From Monarcha castaneiventris obscurior (lineage: Eukaryota > Chordata > Aves > Passeriformes > Monarchidae), in NCBI GenBank assembly GCA_026261815.1, contig JAMPIT010000890.1, positions 7,470,001-7,534,000 on the forward strand: a stretch of 64,000 bases of DNA, written 5' to 3'. Below, piece after piece: positions 1 through 12,900 of the stretch. The number at the start of each line of letters is the position of its first letter. The first letter of the stretch is position 1. A program made the translations under genes and the position numbers. The notes beneath the pieces are model-generated. The model was not told where the DNA came from and did not search any database. It saw only the letters and a program-made list of their open reading frames with translations.

Positions 1-187
1 GTCATGGCATAAGCAGTAACAGGAGCAGACAAATGGAAAATTGTCTGTGTGGTTCAACAAAATCCAGAAAAATACAAAGAGAAATTAAGCAAAACACCAA
101 ACAACATTTGCCAAACAACATTTTTAATAGGCACTTTGCATGTAACGGAAAATGAAAAACTTTTTCAACAATTGTATTGTTCTACCT

Positions 188-203
188 AAAAAAAAAAAAA
201 AAA
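188..203 (+). repeat. Poly(A) run, 16 A
   Basis: An uninterrupted run of 16 adenines. No retroelement body is recognisable just upstream, so it is listed as a simple repeat and not as a retroposon tail. Confidence 0.9.
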
Positions 204-1767
204 TCTAGTTGATAAGCTGCTGTGAAATTGGCATTCAGTGTTGGGGTGTTTCAGAACTTCTTTGATATATGGTTCAGCTGTTCTTTTACAGTCTTCCACT
301 AGATGTAGTATTGTTGGCTGCCAAATGATATTAAGGATTCCTGACAACAGTCAAAATTGGGTTCAATGTACTGTTTATAGTGAATTTGTTCATCTTTGTA
401 TGCAGAGTTCATCTCACAGTTATTAAAGATAAAAACTTGTACAAATTTACTGGTAACTAGGACTTCCAGTAAAAATGCCTTCTGCCCCTCATAACAGGTA
501 AAAAGATCGCAACCATGTGTTTTAGCTATAGTCCAGCTACATAGCTGGACAAGCACAGCAATAAAGTGAAAGCTCAGATTAAAGCATTATTAGGAAGTAA
601 ATACATTCAGAATGCACCATGGAAAATTGTGCTTTAAGGAAAAGTGTTTTTGTTAGGCAGAAGTCTGCCAGAAATCCCTTCAATTTTTGAGAATGATTTG
701 GGAAGTTAGAGGAGATAGTATCAGAAGTTGATGATTTATTAAATGTTTGACTATAAGATGTTCTTGAGTCAAAGATGTGATCACTAGCAGCAAAATCGTT
801 GCTGACATCCCTAATGGAGTTGGTCTTCTCTAACATTTTAGTTTTATGATGTGATTAGAAGGGTGTGTACAAGCACAACACAGCTTCACTTTGATCTTTT
901 TCAATTAACTCTTGCAAAAGTTCCTCAAGTCGTGTGCATGAAATTGTTGCATTGTTGCAGTCCCTCTGATGTGGCCAAAGCTCTTATCTCAAGTGCTAAG
1001 CAGCGGGTACTAAGAAGTCCTTGGTGGATGCATTGTCCTTTGGAGGGACATCTGTGCGTGGCATTGCTACCATGCCCGGATCTAATGTCAGAAATCCAGG
1101 TATACATTAGAGAAGTTCACTTGTCTGCTTGGTGAAACTCCTCCTTCTGCAGACATGGAGTGGGACAACCATTCATTCTCATTTCACAGCTCCATAAAAA
1201 GATGCTGTTTCTCCAGCCCAATTTTATTTTTTTTAATATGAGAATAAATACATTAATTCTTGAGACAAAATTTATCCTTTGACAGGCACAGTTGTGCAGC
1301 ATGTGTTAGCCACTCAAGTCTCAGTGCCATGAAGACGACATAAGAGCTTCAAGAAAAAAGGCACTGCCAGAAAATGAAGTATTGCAATTTCCTTCTGTTG
1401 AAGCAAAGGAACTTCCCATGGCTACATCCCTGCACTGGTACCCTGGAAATGAACTTCAGATTCTGTGCTGTTTCCAGTTTTTATCAGTGCTTGCAGAAAT
1501 CTTCAAGTAGTAAGAGCTTCTCTTCTGTCCCTGACTAAAGTACTTGAAACCTAACTCTTATGAAGCACTGTAGAGAATAGAGGGATGACTTCTATTTTTT
1601 CCAGAAGAACAGGTGTTGCTGAAACAGAGTGTAAATATGGATGGATTCTGCTGAGATGAGAGCATTATAAAAGTACCTATAACACAATGAAGGGCTACTC
1701 CTGCAGGGAAGACTGGAGTATGTTGTTTAAAACCTGGCAAAAAGGAGAGAGTTCAGCTTTTGATTAC

Positions 1768-1783
1768 TTTTTTTTTTTTTTTT
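1768..1783 (+). repeat. Poly(T) run, 16 T
   Basis: An uninterrupted run of 16 thymines. It could be the reverse complement of a retroposon tail, but the sequence to its right shows no recognisable element. Confidence 0.9.
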
Positions 1784-4700
1784 ATGTCAGCATAAAACGA
1801 GGTGGCAGGCTGTTCTAGCAGTGATTATTATCTATTGATTGTATTATACAAAGTATTATATTATCAGTGATTATATCATCTTGAGTAGTACCCCAGAGGA
1901 CAGAATTTTCATTCCCTCCCTGCAGATCTCTAAGTGTCTGAACTCTTTTAAAGGAGCATACCTAAGCACTTTCACGGTCCTCATTAAAAATAAATAAACA
2001 GCAGATTTTTTGAAGATCATTTTAAGGTTTTGGGAGTAAGAAATTGTGAACTGAAGAGTCCAATGTGTATCACAATTCAAATTCCATTTAAGCTGTTTGT
2101 AGAAACAAGTTTGATAAATAATGTTTAAATTTGAGATTTAAATTTGTATGGGAGAGATTGGTGGTTTAGGACTTGAAAGTTAAACACTACATTGTTCACT
2201 CCTTTATGAAATAGAGATTGCATTTTATAACTTTGCTGTATTTTTTCTTACTCTCAAAGTTGACTTAAAATCTCCTATTTCTTTATATGTTTTTCTGTGA
2301 GTAATCGTTGTTTTGTCCAATACATCTCTGTAGTGATCTGTCTTTTTATGTTGTAGAAGCATGTCCTTGCAGTTACTTCAGAAATTGTTCCAATGCCTTC
2401 TTTGTTGCCTTTGTAGCCTAATGTGAACTCTTTTTTCCTCCTCTGGGAGAAAACCTGGATTGAATTGTTTCCTTGACTGAAGAATTTGAAGTCCCAGTTT
2501 CCATCTCCCATTTTAGATATAGAGTTATCATATATTAAGAGGTGGCTTACTTTCAGGCTTTCCTGTTGATTCTTTTCTGTGTTTTGTTTCAAACATGCAT
2601 GGGCTTTTTTGTAATGGAGGAATTAAAAAGAGGATGTATAGGTGGCTGTGAACATTTGGGAAAGTAATGCCTGTATTTTAATCCCTATTTCATTAAATTT
2701 TCAAGCTTTTCATAAAGAAATACCAACAGGAAAAATGATGAGTCTTATCTCAGAATGTTGTGTAGCCCTGTGGTTATAACCCTTGCTCAGATATGGGACT
2801 TCACATTCATTCTTTTTAATACAAAGATTCAAATCTATTTTGTCTTGAGCTGGAGGTATTTGATACTCTCTGTCATTCTCTGAACGAATGTTTTGTGCTG
2901 AACAAAAGGAAGTGTCTGGTAGTTACCTTCTCCTAAAGGGATTTGCAGGGTTGTTTTATTTGGCTTTAACTTTAAACCACTTCTTTCCCTTTCTACAAGG
3001 TTGAAGCATGAGTATTGTCTCTGATAGGGACCCTCATGACTGCAGTTTCTCAGATAAGAAAGGCTACCATAAAAATTAATACTTTATAGAGTGTTCAAAA
3101 TTTTCTGTGCTATGTATGTCTCTTTTCACCAGTGTATGGCTGAATTTGTTGTGTGTTTTGAAATTCTAGTGGAGAATGGGAGAAGTTGAGTTCCTAACGT
3201 AAGTTTAATTAGGTAGAAAAAGTGAAATCAAAGTGAAGGGTGACAAGGTTTTGACAGATTCTGTGGTACATTCTGTGGTAATAAATATTTGAAGCATTTC
3301 CTCTCAGAAGTTCTTTAGGTTATTTGAGAATGTTTCATTTTCTGAAACCTCAGTATTTCTTTTGCTTATTGGAGTTATTTGATATTTGTGCAGCATTTTT
3401 TCATAACTAGAGCAAAACAAAGTATTCCATTATGTTGGATCTTCTACTTCCTGGAAGAAAGGGAGCTTGGCTTTGTGCATTGATCCATCCATCCATAATG
3501 TGTACATTTGTAGTGCTCTACTGTGAGTTCAAATGCCTAAGGCTGCATACAGGAATAGATTATATGTAATATAATGTGTAATATAATATAACATAATATG
3601 TGCATAAGCACCTTTTATGCCAGAAAATGTATTTTTAGCTATTGCAGGGATTCTTTTGTCATTTCCATCTCTTCACCAGAGGCTCAAAATTGATCCTAGC
3701 ATTTATGCAAATATCATATTCAGTATTTTCTCTGTGATTGTAACTTGTGACCTTAGGCTTTAATCTTCATATGCAGTCCTCGCATACTTAGTGTTCACAT
3801 TATTCATGTCTACCATCATTGCAAAGTCATCCAAATTGTATTTATGGAATTTATATGTGCCACGGTGTACTGACAGTTTTATGGAGGAAATTAATCAGAG
3901 CATCTAGAGATAAGTTTGTTACTTGCCACTTTCTTCTCATCTCTCTCCTCCATTATAATTAATCAGCTTTTTTTTTTTTCTTTTTTTATAGCAGGCTGAC
4001 ATAATTTTAATGATGTTTCTTCTGTGCAAGCTTTAATTATATTTTATAATCTATGTTACATTATACTTTCTCCTTCCTTGTGCTAACAGGGTGATAATCT
4101 GTAAAATGATGCTTGTCTTCAGGCTTGTGCAGACAAGGAGTGATGAACAATATAGACACAAGCTGTTTCTCTCTTAAAAGGGATGTCAGCCATCAATGTA
4201 GTTTTACTTGCTCTCAAGCTGATGATATTCTTGATAAAATGGAATTCTTCTTTTCAAGTAACATGGCCAGAGGTGAAAAGGAAATAGTATACAAATGCTT
4301 ATTACATTTAAATATTGCAACTGTGCCACATGAAGTAGAAGACACTAGTGTGGTCCTGATTTGTTTGTCATGCTGCATGTTTTCAGTAGTAGGATTTTAG
4401 CACTCATGTTGTCCTGAACATTAAATGTTTTCCAGCATGATGACTTGAGAAGGCACCTCAGCTGATTCAGTGTTAAAATTAATTCACAGATCAAGTGATG
4501 CAGGTTCATTGCTGAATATAGTGGGCATAGATTTACAGTTTAATTCTAGGTAGCTTGAGTGTATTTAGTCAAAGCTCACAGGAAAAAATGACATTTTTAT
4601 ACAAGTGTAAGATCAGATTTTGCTAAATTGATGGTCTCACCATCATAGGAGTATTCTCAAGAATTTGGAGTTAATATCCTTTTTCAGTCTCACCTGGTTT

Positions 4701-6779
4701 CGGAAAGCAAGATTTTGGGGTCAGTGTACAGTAGCATCAATACTTAAGTCTGTGGTGGCTCAAATAGGTTGAATACTGTGATTTACAAGCCAAAGTTAAA
4801 TCTCTGTTATCTAATGCCCAGCTGAAGAGTCCAGGTGCAGAATGCCTATTATTTGCTAAATGAGAAATAGACTGCACTTAAGGTAGGGTCAACTTCTTTT
4901 GACCTTCTAAAGGAATATAGCTCAAACGGAAATCCAGCTCGTACCAAAAGTAGCTACTTAATGTAAAAATGTTGCCAGGATTTCATTTTTTTTCAAAAAA
5001 TAGGCACTTAGCGAGCATTGCATCTAAGTTCTGCAGTGTCTTTTGCCTTGAGGGATATGCAGAAAGGTGTCAAATCAGGCCACTTCTACCTATTTATCTA
5101 TTTAAAATCAGCACATTTGTGTTCACTGAGGTTGTGAGAGTAAAAATATGTCAAACTTCACATACAGGTTTTAAAATAAAGGTGGAGCAATAATCCAGAG
5201 AAATGAAATTTAGCTTTCTATTCATAAATGCAGAGGTTTATTTTTAAAACTCTGCACTGAGATTTCTGTAAGGTAATCTCATTCATAGCTTAGCATTTAA
5301 AATTCTTGTCTTACTTATGCTAACATAAATGAAGAGAAACTGAAGTGGTTACCTCTGTATCACAAAAAAGAGATGCAGAGTTTCTGATAAATATCTAGGC
5401 CTCAGATTTTTAATGAGTGATGAAGATAGGAAGGTTTTTGTCATTGCTGACTATATCCATTTTTTAACTTGCTTTTCTCTCACCTGACATTTGACTGCTT
5501 TTACCCTCCCCTTTCTTTTCCCCTTTCCCCTTTATTTCATTCTCACAGATACCTGGCTTCAGTTCACCCACTGCTATTTATTTGCACTCACTCCTCTTGC
5601 CTTTACTTTTTATATTTCCTGCACCTAATATTTGCATTCTTTGCAAGGAAGAAGTGGTGCTTTCTATATGCCTGGAATATCAAATGCAGAAAACTTTACT
5701 TTCCATTCCATGCTTGATGAATAAGATGAAATTTTCCACAGAATAAAACTTCTGCGTATTTTAATATAAAGCAAAAATGTTAAAAGATTGTGGGTTTTGT
5801 CGTTTTAACAAAAATGTTTAAAATTTATGTTTTTTCACATTTATATTATTTTAAAATCAACATAGTGTTAAACAACATTTTTTGATAGCTGTAAAGATAT
5901 CAGAATGATGGTATAAATTAGCAGATTTCAGGGCAACATCACTTCTTTTACTGTATTATCTGATGATTTACTCTATTCTTAAAATTGAACTTACCTTCCT
6001 ACTGCAATCAGCAAGAGTTGTTTGCAAACAGCGTAGTCAGTCTTTCCTTAAACTCTTCACAGAACACTAAAAGATGATGAGTGAAAATCACAAACCTTTT
6101 GCAGCTGACTTTTTCTCTCAGTTATTTTCTTTTGTTGCTTTATACCGGTTTTTTCCTCCCCTGTCTATAAAGCACTGAAAAATTTGCTGTGCTTAAAATG
6201 AAGTTGAATTACAGCGTGATTTAAAACTTGTGGACAAGATTAAAAAATAGGCTGGAGAGTCTCAATAGCCCTTGGCTGTGCATGTCTGTAAGATATGAAC
6301 TCAGCTTTAATTGCCATGTTTCTAACTGTGATATGGATCAGTGGGATGGGAGCAGCTCAAATTGCGATTCAGGAATAGTGGCTAGGTAACTACTGATATT
6401 TGTTCCATGTAAGGGTACCTTGAATATATTAAAGCAAGCTACACTCAGCACAGTGTTTCAGTTGACCATTCCAAAAGAATTCCACAGGAAGGACCACATG
6501 CTCTGTAATACTCGTGTCAGTTGGAAATAATTATCAGAGTGTGAAAGTTGGAGGAGTATGTTTATGTGGTTGTTTGCTGGTTTATAACTGGCAGAAATAA
6601 GGGAGTCTCATTTGTGGTACCCTTTAGGTTTTCTTTTGAAGAGGACTTTTATTGTTTCTCCATAAATCACTTTGTCATGGATGCAGTGACACATTTTACT
6701 CTCAAGAGAGAACTAGCAATATGTTTATTAATATAAAACAGTGATTAAACACGGTTTGATAGTAAATGTGGCTTTGGTT

Positions 6780-7330
6780 TAACAAGGTTAGATAGCAAGG
6801 TACACATTATTTACTCCATGGAGGACAGGGTCAGACAAAACTGCCAGGGAGACCCTCCTGTTGCATTATGGAGTTCAGAAAGGACCCTGTTGCATTCTTA
6901 ATTCTTTTCTGGGGAGAGTTTAGGTATGTCTGGATCCAGATTTGGTCAGTGGTTTATATCTAAAGGATTGTATATGCAGAGTCAATCCTTCATCTCACTT
7001 AGCTAAGATTTCAGAGTCTCAGCAAACTTATTCCCAACTCACTTACCAAGTACCTGGCACAGTAAGGATTCTCTCAGTCTCATGGACCAACCTTGAGGGG
7101 TCTCTTGTTCTGGTGTGCAGCCCACTGTCATGCAGGAGAGTCCAGCAGGCTGTGGGCTGCCTACTATTTATGGAGTGGAATGACTGAGTTATATTTGTAG
7201 TTGTATTTTGGTTGGTATGTTGTCAGCTGGCCTTTAGCTGTTGAGAAAGATTTACAGCTCTCAGCTTAAACCAGATGTGACTGTCCTGACTGCCATGGGT
7301 GGCTATTGCTAAAGCAGAATGGGGTGGGGG
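6780..7330. mobile_element. Possible degraded LTR-type repeat
   Basis: This block is richer in G+C than its surroundings and has the short mixed-motif texture of an old avian LTR or retroviral leader. An internal near-duplication is visible: CCTCCTGTTGCATTA at about 6855 and CCCTGTTGCATTC at about 6885. I see no terminal TG/CA pair, no target-site duplication and no primer-binding site. The call rests on resemblance only. A non-repeat intronic segment is the alternative. Confidence 0.25.
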
Positions 7331-9599
7331 GACACATGGCCACACTGTTCTTATGGTAGTTGTAATTTTCACTTCACTGCACACTTTCTTGTGAGACCTG
7401 TCACCTGCATATTAGGATAGTTAAGAAGAGACTTTCAGTTCACCTCTTAACCATGCCTTGCTGATGAAGATACTTCATCCCCATCTTGAAAGTGCTTCTT
7501 CTGTTCCATTGTACTTGTATATTTGTGGTTCTGGATACTCATATGTAAAGAATAAAAACCCAAGCCCAAGACTAAGTTTTGTGGCACAGGTAAGTTCACT
7601 TTTTATCTTCCTACATTTTTAATAATTAATTCTTGCCTAAGACCTTTTATTTTGTCTGTAAGTGGGCTTTAATTCATTTTAATAATTCTTTTCTCCTGTG
7701 GCACTCTGACACAAGCAATCAAACCTCACTGCAGGCATGAATCTTACACTGTGAGACTGTTTCTCACTTCAGACAAATCATATCCATTACTTCACAATTT
7801 TGCTTCCCAGTTCAGTAGTGTGCTTGGAGGATCTCAGCCATGTCTGACAGGTGCAGTCCTCTTTTCATGGATGTGTGCTGGCTGGCCCTTTACTGCATAT
7901 AATCTTTCTCTCTTATTAATGTGTCCTCACAGCTGAAGACAGAACCATTTCTTCATCTTGGTTTTTTAACCTGTGGAGATATCTGCACATACTGGATATC
8001 TCTTGGAGTTTGTTCAGGATAGTGTGTATGACAAATCCACTTGCCAAAGTTTACCACTTTTCCTCATTAATTTCTGGGCCTGTGACCTTCTAATTGTTTC
8101 AGTGCATCTTTCAGGTCTTGGTTAACAGCACAATGAACTGTCTAATTGATTCCAGGATATTAAATATTTAGTCCATGCCTAAAGTCATGCCCCATTATCA
8201 AGTGTTCTTTTACCTTGTGGTAGTGAAAATAGTAAGTAAAGCACTTCTCCATGAGAAAGATATCTCTCTCAGGGGATCACCTTCAGCTTTCACTGTTTAA
8301 AAAATTGGCAGATACTTCAACCTCTCAGCAATTTGATTTCATCTGTCACCACGATGTCACTTTTGTCCCTTAATGGTCTTACTGTCTCTTCATCATGCTG
8401 CTCATAGCCTGGATTTTTAAAGACTTGCTTGCAATTCATCTTTATTTTCTATGCTATTTTTATTTCACTGCTTTTATATCTGCTCATCCATGCTGAGATT
8501 CTAATTTAATCACTGTTTGTATGTCTTTCACTCAGCCTCCTTCACTAATATTCATACATTCCAGTAAGGTATTTTCTCAGTCCTTTTGTCAATCTGCCTT
8601 TCCAAGCAAATGTCACAGAGCTGTGGCATTGCAGCAATGTATTATTTACTTTCTAACTCCTATAGTCAGTGTCAATACTATCTTGTATGTTCAGTTAATC
8701 TTTCTAAATTCCTCTTTTCACTTATTCTTACTTTTGTGCCTCAGTCTGTTTCCTTCCACGTGGTTTTAGCTATACCAAGCCTTGACAGTATATGTCTTCT
8801 TCCTGACCTAACTACTTCTTTAATAAAATTTGTGTTGCTGAGATTCCTCTCTGCCTTAAAATACACTGTTATTTTCATTCTATTCCCTTGGAATTTGATG
8901 TACATGTTGAATTTAACCACTTTCCAGATATTCTAGCTTATTGTGCCCACTGGTTTTATTACTTCAAATAGATGCAATCTAGGCTCTTTGCCTCTGGTTA
9001 ATTCAAATTTTACACTGCTATCATTTCAAGCTTTTAAAATGCTATTTTTTTATTATTTTGTAGGCCAGTTATTCTTTCTTCTGAGAATAGGGGCAACAAT
9101 CTGTCCCCACAACTAACTCACCATGTGAAGCATTTTCAGCCACCATCCATACTAGCGCTTTTCTGTCCACATTTCTCTCCTGGTCACTTCTTAAGGAATT
9201 CTAAGTCCTCCTTGATAAATCACACTGTCTTTTTCTTTGTTGTTAGCAGTGTAGCATATATCCATATTCTCATTTTCTGGGATATAATACTGAATATTTT
9301 CCAGATGATTTTTGTCATCATATGGTAAAGAGAACTCCTTGCAGTTTTTAACTGGGAAGTCAACAGGGGTAGGAATTCAACTATCAGCTGCTCTTCAGAA
9401 GACCTAGACTAATGGTGATGAGTGGAATGAATGGAAACACGGATCATCTTGCCTTCTAGGGTATACCAGAGTAACTCTCAAGTTACTGTCCAGCAGCTTA
9501 CTTTCACATAGAAAATATCATGTAAAGCAGAGCCACCCATTCAGATGTTTCCCTCTGTGATACTCATTTAGGACAACTTCCAGGCACCTCAGTGTTGGG
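7331..9599. other. Non-coding DNA, pyrimidine-biased
   Basis: No gene is supported. From about 7900 to 9330 the + strand is noticeably pyrimidine-rich, which produces several overlapping short open frames rich in Ser, Phe, Leu and Cys (for example 8521-8769 and 8586-8936). These frames come from composition and carry no recognisable domain. Confidence 0.5.
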
Positions 9600-9990
9600 A
9601 CTTCACTGAACCTTCAGCTGTCCCAGGTGCTTCGCCTCCAAACTCCCGGTGCACCCCTAGCCCACTCGCTGGTGGGGTGGTGTGAGGAGCAGAAAAGGCC
9701 TGGATGCTGTGCAAGCACTGCTCAGCAAGAGCTAAAACATCCCTCTGAGTCTTATCAGCTCTGCTTTGGTCACAAATCCAAACCACAGCATGACACAAGC
9801 TACTGTGAAGAAGTTAAACTCTGTCCTAGCCAAAACCAGTAGAACTGGGGTAAATATTTGCAGTGCTTTAATAGGGTCCTGGCTCCCGAGCTGTGGCCCA
9901 CCCATTACAAAAAAGTTGCATGCTGTGGTCTCCAAAGCCTTTGCACCAAGGGACAATGGGAATAAAAGAGAGAAGTTGAGCTCATAGATT
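9600..9990 (+). mobile_element. Possible avian interspersed repeat fragment
   Basis: The segment around 9700-9845 (GCAAGCACTGCTCAGCAAGAG, then AAACTCTGTCCTAGCCAAAA) has the wording of a dispersed element common in bird genomes, and its base composition differs from both flanks. I cannot name the family and see no clear ends. All open frames over it, on both strands, are short and overlap each other, as expected for a non-coding repeat. A repeat-library search would settle it. Confidence 0.4.
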
Positions 9991-12900
9991 TCTGGAGCTC
10001 AGAGACAAGCATCTTCTGTAGCAAAGATGTAGCATCTGATGCTTCCAATAAAGAATAAATATAATTATATACTGTCAAGTTTGAAAAGACTTTTGGTTGA
10101 TTTACTTATAAAGCATAATTTTAAGTAGAATTGACACTTGATATTTACTGCGTATTAACACTTCTTCTAAGTATGGTTGCACCAGCAGGCATAATGTGAA
10201 GCCCTATGAGGAAAATATGTGCTTGACAAGACTCAGAATGGGCTTATTGTTAGTATGGCTGTGTTTCATAAATGTTTCATGCTGACCCAAGGATATGCTT
10301 GTGTACAAACAGAATGTGAACACTTCTGTATAAGTAGGTTTCCTTGTGATTTTATAATAGCCTTTTCTTTCTTATAACTCAGATGGGAGGTTTAAAGAAC
10401 CAAACGTGCTATGTTAGGATGGTTTCTATGTTTTATTTCATTAATTCTGTTTACACATTTGCTACATTCTGTCTATTCCTCTGCAGCCACACACAATGCT
10501 TGGTGCTTGACTTGTACCACGTTTACCTGTGTTCATTTCCCTGCTATTGTTGCAAAATGATGTGTGTGTTTAGCACAATCAGAAAGCTCATCAGGGTCGT
10601 CTACCCTTAGTTTGGTGGCAGCAAGGCTGTGAGGAGTGTAACTCTTGGAAACAGTGATTGAATGCATTTCTAGAGTCAAAAACTGTTTATAATGTTTCCA
10701 GTTTGGTGTATCTGCAATTCGGTGTCACCCCTACTCTCTTCTTTTTTTTCACCTCTCTCTTCAAGCTGCAATTTCTCTTCTTTTCTGGGAAGCTAAGTGC
10801 AATGTTTTATTATGGTTGTTTGGACTTATAAAGCTCAGCAAACATGGATATTCTTTATTCAGTTTTTAACAAAAATTGAAAATGCCTCCAGTTTCCATCC
10901 AATTGGTGGGACACATTAGTCTTGGGGATAGGAAAAAAACAGAGAATGGTTTTATCATAAGGATTCTTAATTTTTTGTATCAAAATTGCTCTCTGAGTTG
11001 TAAAAACATAGCCCTCTAATTGTTTGCCTGCTCTGTCCTTCCATGGAAGTGCTATGGAAGTGGTATGTAGGCTCCTAGGAGGTTTTTTTCATTTTGTTGC
11101 AGGGAACATGGACTAAAATAAATTCAGTACTGACGCACACAACTACTTTTTGCATGAGCAGCATTAAATCTATCCATTGGATAGATTAATCTGAGTCGGA
11201 ATCAATCTGCCCAACCTCAACATACCTTTTTTTCAGAGGATATTAGGCCAGAGAGAAAAAGCCAGTGAAGTTGTGTTTTGATGGATCACACAGCATTGAA
11301 GACAAACTTTTTTTGGGAGAGAGGGGGGCAATTCTAAGTTTTGTGTTGTGGTAGCATGAGAAACAGAGGTCATCTCTCTGTGCAATGAAAGTAGTGCTGT
11401 ATATGTAAATAAAATGTTCACCTTATTTTGTACCAAAGAAATAAAACACATTGAAATTCAATATATGTTTAAGATGAAGTGTTATTGCATGTAGGCCATT
11501 GCACAGCATGCCTTTGAGACATTGCTGAGAGTAAAGAAAGATACTGCCTAAATGACAGGTCAGAAGAATTGTCAGGTTGCAGCAAGTCATCATTTAAAAT
11601 AAATGAATTTGGCATGTATATTTTATATAGCTTTAAAGCAATAGAAGGAAGGAAATTATGTTCCATATACAGGATTTCCCAGTCAGCTTAAATAGCCCTG
11701 CCTTTGTTATAGGCATAATAAATTTGCTGAATTGCAATTAATTTAGCTTTCCACAGAAGGAAATTGTTCATCTGAGCTATTCTTTGTACTTAACACTTAC
11801 CTGCCTCATTTTTTATAACAGAAAAAACCTGACTTGGTGGGAATTTACTTGCAGCTCAAAGGCAAAATTGAACATTTGTTTGTTTTTCACATCTGGTTTG
11901 GTAAAATAACACCTTAAGGAAGCTCTTACAAAGAAAATGATTTTTTTTTGTGAATGTTTCAACCAGTATTGGTAGGAATAAACGTAAGTGTGCGTGTGTC
12001 AGATAACAGCTGGAATAAAAATGGTTAAGAATCACATTCTGGTACCTCTGATTAAGAGTGGTAGCTGTATCATTGGTTCCACAAATCATACAAGATCAGG
12101 TAAAGCATCTGAAGTTATTTTTCTGTTTTGCTTTATCATAAAAATTACTTAACATTGTACAGATTATTCACTTAGAGAAAGCTGCCCACAAGAAAGCTCA
12201 TTTTTAAGAAAACTTGGCAGCTCAGAGTTAATTTTACACACACTTCACATCAGCATTATTCAACTAGACTGGCTTTCTGCATGTGACTGTATTACTATTC
12301 TGACTGGATTTAATATACATTGGTTTTATTTTTGCAAGTCTCTTGCAAGAAATAGAATTATGATAATCGAGCGTCAATACTTGTTTATCAACAGCTTCAT
12401 TTTCTAATTGTCCATGTGGCAATATTGGATTGGAGATAATTAATAGGATTTTTTTCTCATTTGACAAGCCTAACACTAAAAAAAGGTATTATGTATAATT
12501 GTTTTAAAAATTGCTGTTTCTTCATGAATACGACTTGAAAAATTCTTTCCATAATTTTTGGCCAAAGCTTACTTTTGACCAGTAAGACTGCAGAAAAATA
12601 ATTAAAAAATAGTATATATGATTGCCATGTTTGGGAAAAAACTTTGCACATCAAAATATACAAAGTATTCAATTATTTTTCAAAATAAAGGAAGAAATGA
12701 TTGCTAATTAGATAAATTACTTAATGGGTTGTTGACAATTCTTTTTCCTTTCAAACCCTTATTGAAAACATAATAAAATATTTCTGAGTCTTAGATTATT
12801 AAAAAAACCCCTTTTTCATATTATCTCTAATTTTTTAAAATTTTAATTCAAGTTTACCTTTGAAAACGTGTCAGATACACATCTTCAAATCAACATAAAG

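Larger units (their letters stand above)
1..6779. other. Non-coding DNA, no gene supported
   Basis: No open frame here exceeds about 105 codons and none shows coding composition. The stretch is AT-rich, with homopolymers (A16 at 188-203, T16 at 1768-1783, a T-rich run at 3968-3987) and a short AT-rich patch at 3555-3600. An open frame at 4113-4400 (95 codons) was read but has no recognisable domain and no splice context, so it is not called. It could be intron or intergenic DNA; nothing decides which. Confidence 0.6.
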
